Shown here in pieces: positions 27,245 to 35,827 of a DNA stretch of 35,827 nt. A program made the position numbers and the translations under genes. The stretch is from an uncultured Pelagibacteraceae bacterium (lineage in GTDB: Bacteria > Pseudomonadota > Alphaproteobacteria > Pelagibacterales > Pelagibacteraceae), in contig CACNXU010000006.1 in the NCBI GenBank assembly GCA_902624585.1, positions 1-35,827 of the forward strand. Direction: 5' to 3'. Below the pieces are notes generated by a model, which worked only from the letters and a program-made list of their open reading frames with translations, searched no databases and was not told the origin of the DNA. The first letter of the stretch is position 1; the number at the start of each line of letters is the position of its first letter.

Positions 27245-28503
27245 TATTTTAATCTTTTAATTTTAATACCTATTTTTTTTAATTTATTTTCTATTTTTTC
27301 ATAACCTCTATCTAAGTGATAAATTCTATTAATATATGATTTACCAGTAGAAACTATAGCTGCTAGAACTAAAGCAACAGAAGCTCTTAAATCACTAGAC
27401 ATTAATTCAGCGCCAATAAATTTAGTATTTCCTTCTATTGTAGCAGTATTATTTTTAATATTTATTTTTGCTCCTAACCTTTGCAATTCTGCAACATGCA
27501 TAAATCTATTTTCAAAAATACTTTCGGTTATTGAACTTTTGCCAACTGCTTTGCACATCAACACCATCAATTGTGCTTGGAGGTCTGTAGGAATGCCTGG
27601 AAACTCTTTAGTTTTAATACTTTTTATTGATTTTATTTTTTGAGGTCCTTTAATTAAGATTTTATTTTCACTAGTTATAATTTTAGCACCAACTTTTTTT
27701 AGTAATTTTATTTCTGTATTAATAACTTTAGGATTTAAATTATTTATTTGTAAACTACCTTTTGCAAGTGTTGCGGCTACGCAAAATGTACCTGCTTCTA
27801 TTCTATCAGCCATTACAGAATATTCAGTTTCATTTAAAGAATTTACACCTATGATTTTACAAACTCTTCCTGTCCACTTTATTTTCGCTCCAGCTTTATT
27901 TAAAAAATTTGTAAGATCTTTAATCTCGGGTTCTATTGCACAATTTTTTAAAACTGTTTTTCCTTTTGCTAAACATGCCGCTATTATAGAATTTTCAGTT
28001 GCCCCAACACTAATCTTTGGAAAAATTATAGTTGTTCCGCTAAGTTTACCTTTTGATTTTGCTAGAATATATCCATCTTTTAATTCATATTTCATTCCAA
28101 GTTTTTTTAATGCAGTTAAATGATAATTAATTGGTCTTGCTCCAATTAAACATCCACCAGGTAAAGAGATTTTAGATTTATGGTATTTTGAAATAAGTGG
28201 ACCTAAAACTAAGATAGAACCACGCATTGTTTTGACTAAAGAATAACTAGCAAAAGTTTTCATATTTTTTTTATTTAAAATTTTTGCTTTCTTTTTATCT
28301 CTTGATAAAATTATTTTAGAACCAAGGGACTTTAACAAATTTAACATTGTATTAATGTCTCTAACTCTTGGTAAATTTTTTATAACTACAGGTTTGTCAA
28401 ATAATAGTGTTGCAGCTAATATTGGTAGGGATGCGTTCTTCGAACCTGAAATTGAAACATTTCCCTTGATTTTACAAGGGCCATTAATCAGAAATTTATC
28501 CAT
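27244..28503 (-). CDS. murA: UDP-N-acetylglucosamine 1-carboxyvinyltransferase
   Basis: GPCKIKGNVSISGSKNASLPILAATLL, LPGGCLIGARPINYHL, PTDLQAQLMVLM, DLRASVALVLAA. Confidence 0.96.
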   Translation of the reverse strand: MDKFLINGPCKIKGNVSISGSKNASLPILAATLLFDKPVVIKNLPRVRDINTMLNLLKSLGSKIILSRDKKKAKILNKKNMKTFASYSLVKTMRGSILVLGPLISKYHKSKISLPGGCLIGARPINYHLTALKKLGMKYELKDGYILAKSKGKLSGTTIIFPKISVGATENSIIAACLAKGKTVLKNCAIEPEIKDLTNFLNKAGAKIKWTGRVCKIIGVNSLNETEYSVMADRIEAGTFCVAATLAKGSLQINNLNPKVINTEIKLLKKVGAKIITSENKILIKGPQKIKSIKSIKTKEFPGIPTDLQAQLMVLMCKAVGKSSITESIFENRFMHVAELQRLGAKINIKNNTATIEGNTKFIGAELMSSDLRASVALVLAAIVSTGKSYINRIYHLDRGYEKIENKLKKIGIKIKRLK

Positions 28504-28506
28504 AAA

Positions 28507-29067
28507 TTACTTTTTAATCTTAGCAACTTGAATTGTAGTTTGACCCTGATATTTACCGTTCTTTGATTTATAAGTTGTTTCTGGCTGAGTATCTGATTTA
28601 AAAAATAAAAATTGTGCTATTCCCTCATTTGAATAAATTTTTGCAGGGTTAGGTGTTGTATTGCTTAATTCAATTACAATATTACCCTCAAATTCATTTT
28701 CAATTGGTGTAACATTGCAAATAATTCCTGTTCTTGCATAAGTACTTTTTCCAACACAAATACATAAAACGTCTTTTGGTATTCTAAAATATTCTACTGT
28801 TTTAGCTAAAACGAATGAATTTGGTGGAATAATACAGTGTGGTCCTTTTCGTTCTATAAAGTTATCATCTGAAAAATTCTTTGGATCAACTAAAGAACTA
28901 TTAACATTAGTAAATATTCTATATTCATCGGAGATTCTTACATCATATCCCATACTACTTAATCCATATGAAATTTTTCCTTCAGAAACTTGATGATCCA
29001 AAAATGGTTCTATCATATTGTGCTCTTTGCACATTTTTTTAATCCAAGTATCAGGTTGAATTGACAT
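28507..29067 (-). CDS. dcd: dCTP deaminase
   Basis: [62 protein letters not shown]. Confidence 0.94.
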   Translation of the reverse strand: MSIQPDTWIKKMCKEHNMIEPFLDHQVSEGKISYGLSSMGYDVRISDEYRIFTNVNSSLVDPKNFSDDNFIERKGPHCIIPPNSFVLAKTVEYFRIPKDVLCICVGKSTYARTGIICNVTPIENEFEGNIVIELSNTTPNPAKIYSNEGIAQFLFFKSDTQPETTYKSKNGKYQGQTTIQVAKIKK

Positions 29068-29168
29068 TATTTATTTTTCTTTTTATTTTTTTTTTGGAAA
29101 ATTTTTCTTTTCTTCAAATTTTTTCTAAGCGCCAAGCTTAAACGCTCATTTTTATCTTTAGAACTCAT
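29067..29168 (-). CDS. 33-aa basic microprotein (not in supplied ORF track)
   Basis: [37 protein letters not shown] overlap with upstream ORF and TAATG overlap with dcd. Confidence 0.55.
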   Translation of the reverse strand: MSSKDKNERLSLALRKNLKKRKIFQKKNKKKNK

Positions 29169-29365
29169 TCTTTATTTGGGTTAGTCAGGAAATCTAAAGA
29201 AATTGGTTTGTTAGGATCTAATGCAGGTGTTTTATTTTCTTCTTTTTTGGGGCCTTCTTTAGCTAAACGTTTAGCTTTTTTTTCAGCAAGCTTTTTCTCT
29301 CTTTTAGCTTGCTTTTCCATAAGCTTATTACCTTTAGTTGATTTATAGTCGTAATGAATTCCCAT
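29165..29365 (-). CDS. Small Lys/Glu-rich hypothetical protein
   Basis: 66-aa ORF MGIHYDYKSTKGNKLMEKQAKREKKLAEKKAKRLAKEG...[13 protein letters not shown]; translationally coupled to the 33-aa ORF. Confidence 0.6.
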   Translation of the reverse strand: MGIHYDYKSTKGNKLMEKQAKREKKLAEKKAKRLAKEGPKKEENKTPALDPNKPISLDFLTNPNKE

Positions 29366-29419
29366 AACATTTCCTTAAATAGATATAAATCATATTCATC
29401 AAAAAATTAAGGCAATAAT

Positions 29420-29449
29420 TTGAAAAAAATGCTTTATTATCAATATAAT
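29420..29449 (+). promoter_or_regulatory. Sigma70-like promoter of tRNA-Thr
   Basis: TTGAAA (29420-29425), 18-bp spacer, TATAAT (29444-29449). Confidence 0.6.
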
Positions 29450-29464
29450 ACAATTTGTCTCTAA

Positions 29465-29538
29465 GCTCCTGTAGTTAAATGGTATAACAAGTCATTGGTA
29501 ATGACTAGTTCCCTGGTCAGTACAGGGTGGGAGCACCA
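29465..29538 (+). tRNA. tRNA-Thr(GGT), CCA encoded, atypical T-loop
   Basis: GCTCCTG TA GTTAAATGGTATAAC A AGTCA TTGGTAA TGACT AGTT CCCTG GTCAGTA CAGGG TGGGAGC A CCA; anticodon GGT. Confidence 0.85.
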
Positions 29539-30261
29539 CTAATTTCTGTAAAAAAACTTTCTCAAAAATATCGTAATAAGAATTAATATAGAGAAAGCTG
29601 TAATAGGAACAAATATATCAGGTGTAAATATTATATCAATTATTCTTGGTACTTCAGCATTTTGGTCTATAATTTTTTCTAATCCACTCCCAATAGAAAC
29701 TGCTAAAAAAATTTGAGGAATTATTCCAATTAATGTGGCAAAGAAAAAGTTGATAACCTTAACATTAAATAAGGATGGTAGAAGACAACTAAGTTGCCAA
29801 GGTATACCACCTATAAAACGGTAAATTAATAAATAAATAAATTCAGATTGTTTGAATTTTATTTCTAAGTTTTGAAACTTATTTAAAAACTTTTCTCTAA
29901 TTAGCTGTTTTAGAAAATAATTTCCAAAAATATACAAAAAAGTAGCACCAATACTTAAGCCCAAAACAACAACAATAGTCCCAATCCATTTTCCAAATAT
30001 AAAACCACCCATTAAAGCAACTGGAGATCCAAATCCTAAAAAAGGGAAAACCCAAAGAATAGTTAATGCTAAAAAAATTACAGAAATTAAAAATAAATTA
30101 GATTTTTTAAGTTCAAAAAAATAAGATTGGTTATCTCTTAGAAAATCATAGGATGTAATTTCTGAGAGACTGAATTTTGAAAAAAAGAAATACAAAAATA
30201 AGCAAACAATTAATAAATAAGACAATCCAATAAATAATTTAATTTTTTTTGTATTTTCCAT
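29539..30261 (-). CDS. TVP38/TMEM64 (DedA-like) family membrane protein
   Basis: Multiple TM helices; FGFGSPVALMGGFIFGKWIGTIVVVLGLSIGATFLYIFGNYFL, YRFIGGIPWQLSCLLPSLFNV. Confidence 0.85.
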   Translation of the reverse strand: MENTKKIKLFIGLSYLLIVCLFLYFFFSKFSLSEITSYDFLRDNQSYFFELKKSNLFLISVIFLALTILWVFPFLGFGSPVALMGGFIFGKWIGTIVVVLGLSIGATFLYIFGNYFLKQLIREKFLNKFQNLEIKFKQSEFIYLLIYRFIGGIPWQLSCLLPSLFNVKVINFFFATLIGIIPQIFLAVSIGSGLEKIIDQNAEVPRIIDIIFTPDIFVPITAFSILILITIFLRKFFYRN

Positions 30262-30358
30262 GATTATTCTTATTTTAATGCTTAATCTTCTATTTGCTAT
30301 TTTAATTATTACTAATATAAAGGGGCAAAAATTATAAAAAACTATATCAAATCTAATT

Positions 30359-30499
30359 ATGAAAAGAACTTATCAACCCTCAAATAAAAAAAGAGCTAGA
30401 AAACATGGCTTTCGCTCAAAAATGAAAACTAAAGGTGGCAAAAAACTTTTGGCTAGAAGAAGAGCAAGAGGCAGAAAATCACTAACTGTTTCTGTATAA
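30359..30499 (+). CDS. rpmH: 50S ribosomal protein L34 (not in supplied ORF track)
   Basis: [46 protein letters not shown]. Confidence 0.97.
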   Translation: MKRTYQPSNKKRARKHGFRSKMKTKGGKKLLARRRARGRKSLTVSV

Positions 30500-30503
30500 A
30501 ACA

Positions 30504-30845
30504 ATGAAAAGCAAAATTCTTGCTCTTTCAAAAAACGAAGAATTTAAAAATTTACTTAAACAAAAAAAGATTACCAATAAATACGTAAGTATTTTTTTCG
30601 GGAAATTACTGAATAAAGATAAAAAAAGACTAAATATCAGTTTTGTGACTAAAAAAAAAATTGGTAATGCAGTAAAGAGAAATAAAATTAAAAGAAGATT
30701 AAGAAACATCATGAATGAAGCTGTTAAAAAAATAAAGATAAACTTTGATTATTCATTTCTTGTTATCGCTAAGTCTTCTATGCTAAACAATGAATACAAA
30801 ATTATAAAAGAAACTCTTTTTCAGGATTTTGCAAAAATAAAATAA
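30504..30845 (+). CDS. rnpA: Ribonuclease P protein component
   Basis: [27 protein letters not shown]; follows rpmH. Confidence 0.93.
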   Translation: MKSKILALSKNEEFKNLLKQKKITNKYVSIFFGKLLNKDKKRLNISFVTKKKIGNAVKRNKIKRRLRNIMNEAVKKIKINFDYSFLVIAKSSMLNNEYKIIKETLFQDFAKIK

Positions 30846-31096
30846 TGAATATATTTACTTTAGTTTTAATTAAATTTATCAAAGGCTATAAATATTTGAT
30901 TAGTCCATTATTAGGTCATTCTTGTAGATATTTACCAACATGTTCTGAATACAGTATAGATGCTTTAAAAGAATACGGTTTTTTTAAAGGTTTATTAATT
31001 AGTATAAAAAGAATTTTATCCTGCCATCCAATAAAATTTTTAGGGGGTGGCGAAGGGTTTGATCCAGTTAAAAAAGAAATGAAAGATAATAAATAA
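30845..31096 (+). CDS. yidD: Membrane protein insertion efficiency factor
   Basis: [38 protein letters not shown]...RILSCHP. Confidence 0.95.
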   Translation: MNIFTLVLIKFIKGYKYLISPLLGHSCRYLPTCSEYSIDALKEYGFFKGLLISIKRILSCHPIKFLGGGEGFDPVKKEMKDNK

Positions 31097-32775
31097 TGGA
31101 AACTAGAAATATAATTGCTGCCATAAGTTTATCAGCTGCTGTAATTATATTATACTCACTATTTTTTGCACCACCTCCTGTAACGAAAGAAAATTTAACT
31201 GAAAAAACTAAGACTGAACAGAATTCAGATGCACCTAGTCTTGATCAAAAAGAAAATGTAACCGAAATTTCAAGAGAAGAAGCGTTACAACAAAGTGAAA
31301 GAATTCAATTTGAGAACCAAAGTATTGTTGGATCTATTTCATTAAAAGGGGCCGCAATAGACGATCTAACCTTCAAAGAATATAATGTTAGTTTAGAAAG
31401 CGATGAAAAAGTAAAATTTCTTGCACCACGAAGCTCTAAAGAAGGCTATATAATAGAAAGTGGTTTTATAACTACTGATAAAAATATCGATATTCCAAAT
31501 GCAGATTCAATTTGGTCAGTTTCTGGAAATAATAAATTAACTGATCAATCTCCTATAAAACTAAGCTGGACTAATAATCAAGGCATCACTTTTGAAAAAG
31601 AAATTGCATTAGATGATAAGTTTTTATTCACAATAAAACAAAGAGTTATAAATTCTACTAATAAAAACTATGACTTCTATTCTTATGGACAAATTATAAG
31701 AAATCAAATCCCAGAAGGTTTAACCGATTTTTATATTCTTCATGAAGGCCCAATAGCTACATTAGATGAAGAATTAATTGAGGAAGATTATGACGATATT
31801 GAAGAGAAAAAATTTTCAAGAACAGCTCAAAAGGGATGGTTAGGAATTGGAGATAAGTACTACATATCAACACTTATTCCACCAAGAGAAAAAGAATTTA
31901 AAACTACGATGGATTACAAAAACAAGTACAGAATTAACTTTGTTACAACAGAACCATTAGAGTTAACTGGAAACTCCTCTATAGAAGAAAACTTGCAAGT
32001 AATAGTAGCTGCAAAAAGAGTTGATGTAATTGATGGTTACGCAGAGACATTAAAAATTGATAAATTTGATTTAACAATTGACTGGGGCTTTCTGTACTTT
32101 TTGACTCGCCCTTTGTTCACTGCTTTAGAATATTTCTTTAAAATATTTGGTAATTATGGTTTAGCAATTATTGCTGTTACCGTTTGTATTCGTGTAGCAT
32201 TTTTTCCGCTTGCTAATTTTTCATTTAGAAGCATGGCTAAAATGAAAGCTCTTCAGCCTGAGATGGCAAGACTTAAGGAAGTACACAAAGATGATAAGAT
32301 GAAATTACAACAATCAATGATGGCTCTTTATAAAAAAGAGAAGGTGAATCCTATGAGTGGGTGCCTACCCATTTTGATTCAGATTCCGGTATTCTTTGCT
32401 CTTTATAAGGTTTTATTCGTTACAATAGAAATGCGTCACATGCCTTTCTATGGTTGGATCCAAGATTTAAGTGCTAAGGATCCTACTTCTATATTTAATT
32501 TATTTGGATTATTTCCATATGATGTACCTTCTTTCCTTGTTATTGGAGCATGGCCGGTCGCCATGGGGGTCAGTATGTGGGTACAACAAAAGTTAAATCC
32601 CGCTCCGACAGATCCAATGCAAGCAAAAATATTTATGTTCTTCCCTTTGTTTTTAACAGTAATTCTTGCACCATTCCCAAGTGGGCTAGTAATTTATTGG
32701 ACAGTTAATAACATTTTAACTATGGCTCAACAGGTTGTAATAATGAAACGTACAACAGTTAAAACTGTAACCTAA
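31096..32775 (+). CDS. yidC: Membrane protein insertase YidC
   Basis: [96 protein letters not shown]. Confidence 0.97.
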   Translation: METRNIIAAISLSAAVIILYSLFFAPPPVTKENLTEKTKTEQNSDAPSLDQKENVTEISREEALQQSERIQFENQSIVGSISLKGAAIDDLTFKEYNVSLESDEKVKFLAPRSSKEGYIIESGFITTDKNIDIPNADSIWSVSGNNKLTDQSPIKLSWTNNQGITFEKEIALDDKFLFTIKQRVINSTNKNYDFYSYGQIIRNQIPEGLTDFYILHEGPIATLDEELIEEDYDDIEEKKFSRTAQKGWLGIGDKYYISTLIPPREKEFKTTMDYKNKYRINFVTTEPLELTGNSSIEENLQVIVAAKRVDVIDGYAETLKIDKFDLTIDWGFLYFLTRPLFTALEYFFKIFGNYGLAIIAVTVCIRVAFFPLANFSFRSMAKMKALQPEMARLKEVHKDDKMKLQQSMMALYKKEKVNPMSGCLPILIQIPVFFALYKVLFVTIEMRHMPFYGWIQDLSAKDPTSIFNLFGLFPYDVPSFLVIGAWPVAMGVSMWVQQKLNPAPTDPMQAKIFMFFPLFLTVILAPFPSGLVIYWTVNNILTMAQQVVIMKRTTVKTVT

Positions 32776-32789
32776 TTAAAAAATAATAA

Positions 32790-33638
32790 ATGGACCTTGA
32801 AAAGATATTACCTAAAGATGGGCCACCAATTAATGAAGTAATCAAATATATTGAAAAATATAAAAATGATTTAATAGTTATTAAATATGGTGGGAACGTT
32901 TTAATTGATAGAAACGTATTTAATAATTTTATAACTGATCTTAATGTTTTAAATAAATTAGGCCTTGCAACTGTGGTAATTCATGGTGGTGGACCTAGAA
33001 TTAAAAGAGAGCTAGAAAAATCAAATATTCAATCAAAATTTATAAGAGGACTTAGAGTAACTGACAAAAATATAATTGATATTGTTGAATCTGTTTTGAT
33101 TGATTTTAATGATGACATTGTTAATTCTTTAAAAGACAAAGGCACAGAGGCAATCTCTATTCATACAAAAAATAATAATGTTATAAAAACTATACCAGAA
33201 GCAGAAGAGCTAGGATTTGTTGGAATACCAAATGAGATTAATAACGAACAAATATTAAATATAATTAATCAAAAGAAAATCCCTATAATTTCACCATTAG
33301 GCTTAGGGAAAGAAAATCAAACATATAATATTAATGGAGATACAGCTGCGATGGCTATAGCAAAATCTTTAAAATCTAGAAGACTATTATTAATGACGAA
33401 TGTTAATGGTGTTTTAGATAAAAATAAGAAATTAATAGAGGAAATTTCTTCTTCTGAGATTATGGAAATGATTAAAGATGAAACTATTACGGGAGGTATG
33501 ATACCTAAAATAAACGCATGCTTAGACGCTGTAAATAATGGTGTAACAGCAGTTGGTATAATCAATGGCACAAAGCCACATTCGTGTTTATGGGAAATAT
33601 TCTCTGACAAGGGCTCTGGGACCTTAATAAGACAATGA
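32790..33638 (+). CDS. argB: Acetylglutamate kinase
   Basis: VIKYGGNVLID, VVIHGGGPRIKRELEK, INGDTAAMAIAKSL, TGGMIPKINACLDAVNNG. Confidence 0.95.
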   Translation: MDLEKILPKDGPPINEVIKYIEKYKNDLIVIKYGGNVLIDRNVFNNFITDLNVLNKLGLATVVIHGGGPRIKRELEKSNIQSKFIRGLRVTDKNIIDIVESVLIDFNDDIVNSLKDKGTEAISIHTKNNNVIKTIPEAEELGFVGIPNEINNEQILNIINQKKIPIISPLGLGKENQTYNINGDTAAMAIAKSLKSRRLLLMTNVNGVLDKNKKLIEEISSSEIMEMIKDETITGGMIPKINACLDAVNNGVTAVGIINGTKPHSCLWEIFSDKGSGTLIRQ

Positions 33639-34306
33639 AAGAATTAAAGAATATCAAAAACATATTATTTGATTGTGATGGAGTACTCTATAGTGATCTT
33701 GAAGGAGTATTTGGTCAAGTAAGTAAAAAAATGACTCAATATATTTCGAATAAATTAAATGTAGATTTAAAGGAGGCAAAAGAATTACAAACAAATTATT
33801 TTCATAAATATAACACTAGTCTTAATGGTTTAATGATACATCACGATATACCTCCAAGAGAATTTTTAGACTACGTGCATGATATTAATTTAGATTTTTT
33901 AGAAAAAGATACTGCTTTAAGGAATGAGTTAGAAAATATTAATCTTAACAAATTTGTGTTTACAAATGGTAGCAAAGAACACGTTAAAAATATCACTACT
34001 CACTTAGGAATTGATGATCAATTTGACGGTGTATTTGATATTGTTGATGCTGAATACAGTCCAAAACCTGAGGCAAAAGCATTTGATCTTATGGTCAAAA
34101 AATTTCAAATCGATCCAACTGAGACACTTTACATTGAGGATATTGCAAAAAACTTATCAATTGGAAAAGAAAGAGGAGCAAAAACAGTTTGGTTAATCAA
34201 TGATGAATACTGGGGGAAAAAAGACTCTGATGAAGAATATATTGATTACAAAATAGAAAATCTTTCTTTATTTTTAAAAGAAATAAGGTTATTAAAAAAC
34301 TCATAA
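33635..34306 (+). CDS. HAD-superfamily pyrimidine 5'-nucleotidase-like hydrolase
   Basis: LFDCDGVLYSD, FVFTNGSKEHV, SPKPEAKAFDLM, LYIEDIAKNL. Confidence 0.85.
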   Translation: MKELKNIKNILFDCDGVLYSDLEGVFGQVSKKMTQYISNKLNVDLKEAKELQTNYFHKYNTSLNGLMIHHDIPPREFLDYVHDINLDFLEKDTALRNELENINLNKFVFTNGSKEHVKNITTHLGIDDQFDGVFDIVDAEYSPKPEAKAFDLMVKKFQIDPTETLYIEDIAKNLSIGKERGAKTVWLINDEYWGKKDSDEEYIDYKIENLSLFLKEIRLLKNS

Positions 34307-34310
34307 AATT

Positions 34311-35138
34311 ATGAGTATTGAAAAAATTATAAATGAAGCTTGGGAAAATAAAGACCAAGTAAGCCAAAATTCAGATAAATCTTTAAAGGATGCTGTTAAT
34401 CAAATTATTGATGATTTAGACAGTGGAAAATCAAGAGTCGCTGAAAAGATTAATGGTGAATGGGTTACTCATCAACATCTTAAAAAAGCTATCATGTTAA
34501 GCTTTAGAATGTATCCAATGGAAAATTTAAATGGTCCATACAGTAGTTGGTATGATAAGGCTCATTTACTTAAAGGAAAAACAGCTGGATGGACAAAAGA
34601 GGATCATGAAAAAGCTGGTTTTAGAATGGTACCTAATTCGCCAGTAAGAAAAGGATCATTTGTAGGAAAGAATGCGGTTTTGATGCCATGTTATGTAAAT
34701 ATTGGAGCATATATTGACGAAGGGACAATGATGGATACATTTAGTCGTGCAGGAAGTTGTTGTCAGATTGGAAAAAATTGTCATATCTCAGCTGGTACTG
34801 GAGTTGGAGGTGTATTAGAACCTGCTCAAGCATTACCAACAATTATTGAAGATAATGTTTTCTTAGGAGCAATGTCCGAAGTAGTAGAAGGCGTAATAGT
34901 TGGAGAAGGCTCTGTTCTAAGTATGGGAATGTATATTGGACAATCAACAAAAATTGTTAATAGAAAAACTGGTGAAATAACTTATGGGAAAATTCCACCT
35001 TATTCAGTGGTAGTTCCAGGATCCTTACCAGATAAAAACAATCCACAAGCGCCATCTTTGTATTGTGCAGTAATAATTAAACAAGTTGATGAAAAAACGA
35101 GATCTAAAACATCAGTTAACGATCTTTTAAGAGATTAA
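34311..35138 (+). CDS. dapD: 2,3,4,5-tetrahydropyridine-2,6-dicarboxylate N-succinyltransferase
   Basis: Left-handed beta-helix repeats; NSPVRKGSFVGKNAVLMPCYVNIGAYIDEGTMMDTFSRAGSCCQIGKNCHISAGTGVGGVLEP. Confidence 0.96.
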   Translation: MSIEKIINEAWENKDQVSQNSDKSLKDAVNQIIDDLDSGKSRVAEKINGEWVTHQHLKKAIMLSFRMYPMENLNGPYSSWYDKAHLLKGKTAGWTKEDHEKAGFRMVPNSPVRKGSFVGKNAVLMPCYVNIGAYIDEGTMMDTFSRAGSCCQIGKNCHISAGTGVGGVLEPAQALPTIIEDNVFLGAMSEVVEGVIVGEGSVLSMGMYIGQSTKIVNRKTGEITYGKIPPYSVVVPGSLPDKNNPQAPSLYCAVIIKQVDEKTRSKTSVNDLLRD

Positions 35139-35139
35139 A

Positions 35140-35827
35140 ATGCCAACAATAAATGAATTACAATTAGCTAAAGAGCTAATTAGGTTTCCATCTGTTACAA
35201 AAACTGATGCCGGTGTTATTAAATTTTTAGAAAAAAAATTAAAAAAAATCGGCTTTAAAACTAAAATTCTCGAGTTTAAAGATAAAAATAGTTATCCTGT
35301 AAAAAATCTTTATGCAAGACTTGGTACCACAAGTCCAAATTTTTGTTATGCAGGTCATTTGGATGTAGTACCACCTGGTAATTTAAATGATTGGACTGTT
35401 AATCCATTCAAACCTGCTGTTAAGAAAGGATACTTAATTGGCAGAGGTGCAAATGATATGAAAAGCTCAATAGCTGCATTTGTTACTGCGGTAAGTAATT
35501 TTTCTAAAATAAATAAAAAATTCGAGGGGTCTATTAGCCTTCTAATTACTGGGGACGAAGAAGGAATTGCAATTAATGGAACAAAAAAAGTTGTTGAGTA
35601 TTTGAGAAAAAGAAAAGAAAAAATAGATTTTTGCTTAGTAGGAGAACCTACGAATCCAAATAAATTAGGAGAAATGATTAAAATTGGTCGTAGAGGTAGT
35701 ATGACTGGAAAATTGACTGTCATTGGTATTCAAGGTCATGTAGCTTACCCTAATAGAGCAAACAATCCATCAACAGCTTTAGTTCAAATACTCAGAAAGT
35801 TAAAAGAATTTAAATTCGATAAAGGAA
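35140..35827 (+). CDS. dapE: Succinyl-diaminopimelate desuccinylase, N-terminal part (truncated by window edge)
   Basis: Manual translation MPTINELQLAKELIRFPSVTKTDAGVIKFLEKKLKK...CYAGHLDVVPPGNLNDWTVNPFKP...GRGANDMKSSIAAF...TGDEEG; follows dapD. Confidence 0.93.
   Translation, partial: MPTINELQLAKELIRFPSVTKTDAGVIKFLEKKLKKIGFKTKILEFKDKNSYPVKNLYARLGTTSPNFCYAGHLDVVPPGNLNDWTVNPFKPAVKKGYLIGRGANDMKSSIAAFVTAVSNFSKINKKFEGSISLLITGDEEGIAINGTKKVVEYLRKRKEKIDFCLVGEPTNPNKLGEMIKIGRRGSMTGKLTVIGIQGHVAYPNRANNPSTALVQILRKLKEFKFDKG

Noticed and set aside
1-35827. CRISPR arrays, transposons, prophage genes, toxin-antitoxin or biosynthetic cassettes
   Set aside because: No direct-repeat/spacer pattern, transposase, integrase, phage structural or secondary-metabolite genes were seen in either strand.

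Overview
AT-rich, gene-dense alphaproteobacterial chromosome segment. Gene content, order and protein style fit the SAR11/Pelagibacterales lineage (inference from memory; no search was run). Almost all of the window is core metabolism: pheA(partial)-kdsB, a cytochrome c, argF/argD, gcrA, an RNase D-like exonuclease, kdsD-lptC-lptB, aroA-cmk-rpsA-ihfB-pyrF-trpF-trpB-trpA-accD-folC, trxA, a three-gene nuclease/RmuC run, a hisG-hisZ-hisS-tRNA-His cluster, cspA, tRNA-Phe, infA, hisD-DUF2948-murA, dcd with two tiny Lys-rich ORFs, tRNA-Thr, a TVP38-like gene, rpmH-rnpA-yidD-yidC, argB, a HAD hydrolase, dapD and dapE(partial). I saw no CRISPR array, transposon, prophage or rRNA. The strongest leads are: (1) a co-diverged TrpF-TrpB-TrpA set, with a remodelled TrpB PLP pocket and loss of known alpha/beta contact residues on both subunits; (2) a cytidylate kinase whose Walker A lysine is replaced by alanine; (3) a compact rmuC / MGME1-like PD-(D/E)XK nuclease / exonuclease I-like cluster; (4) an unannotated, apparently transcribed structured element or microORF between tRNA-His and cspA; (5) a tRNA-Thr with a non-canonical T-loop.
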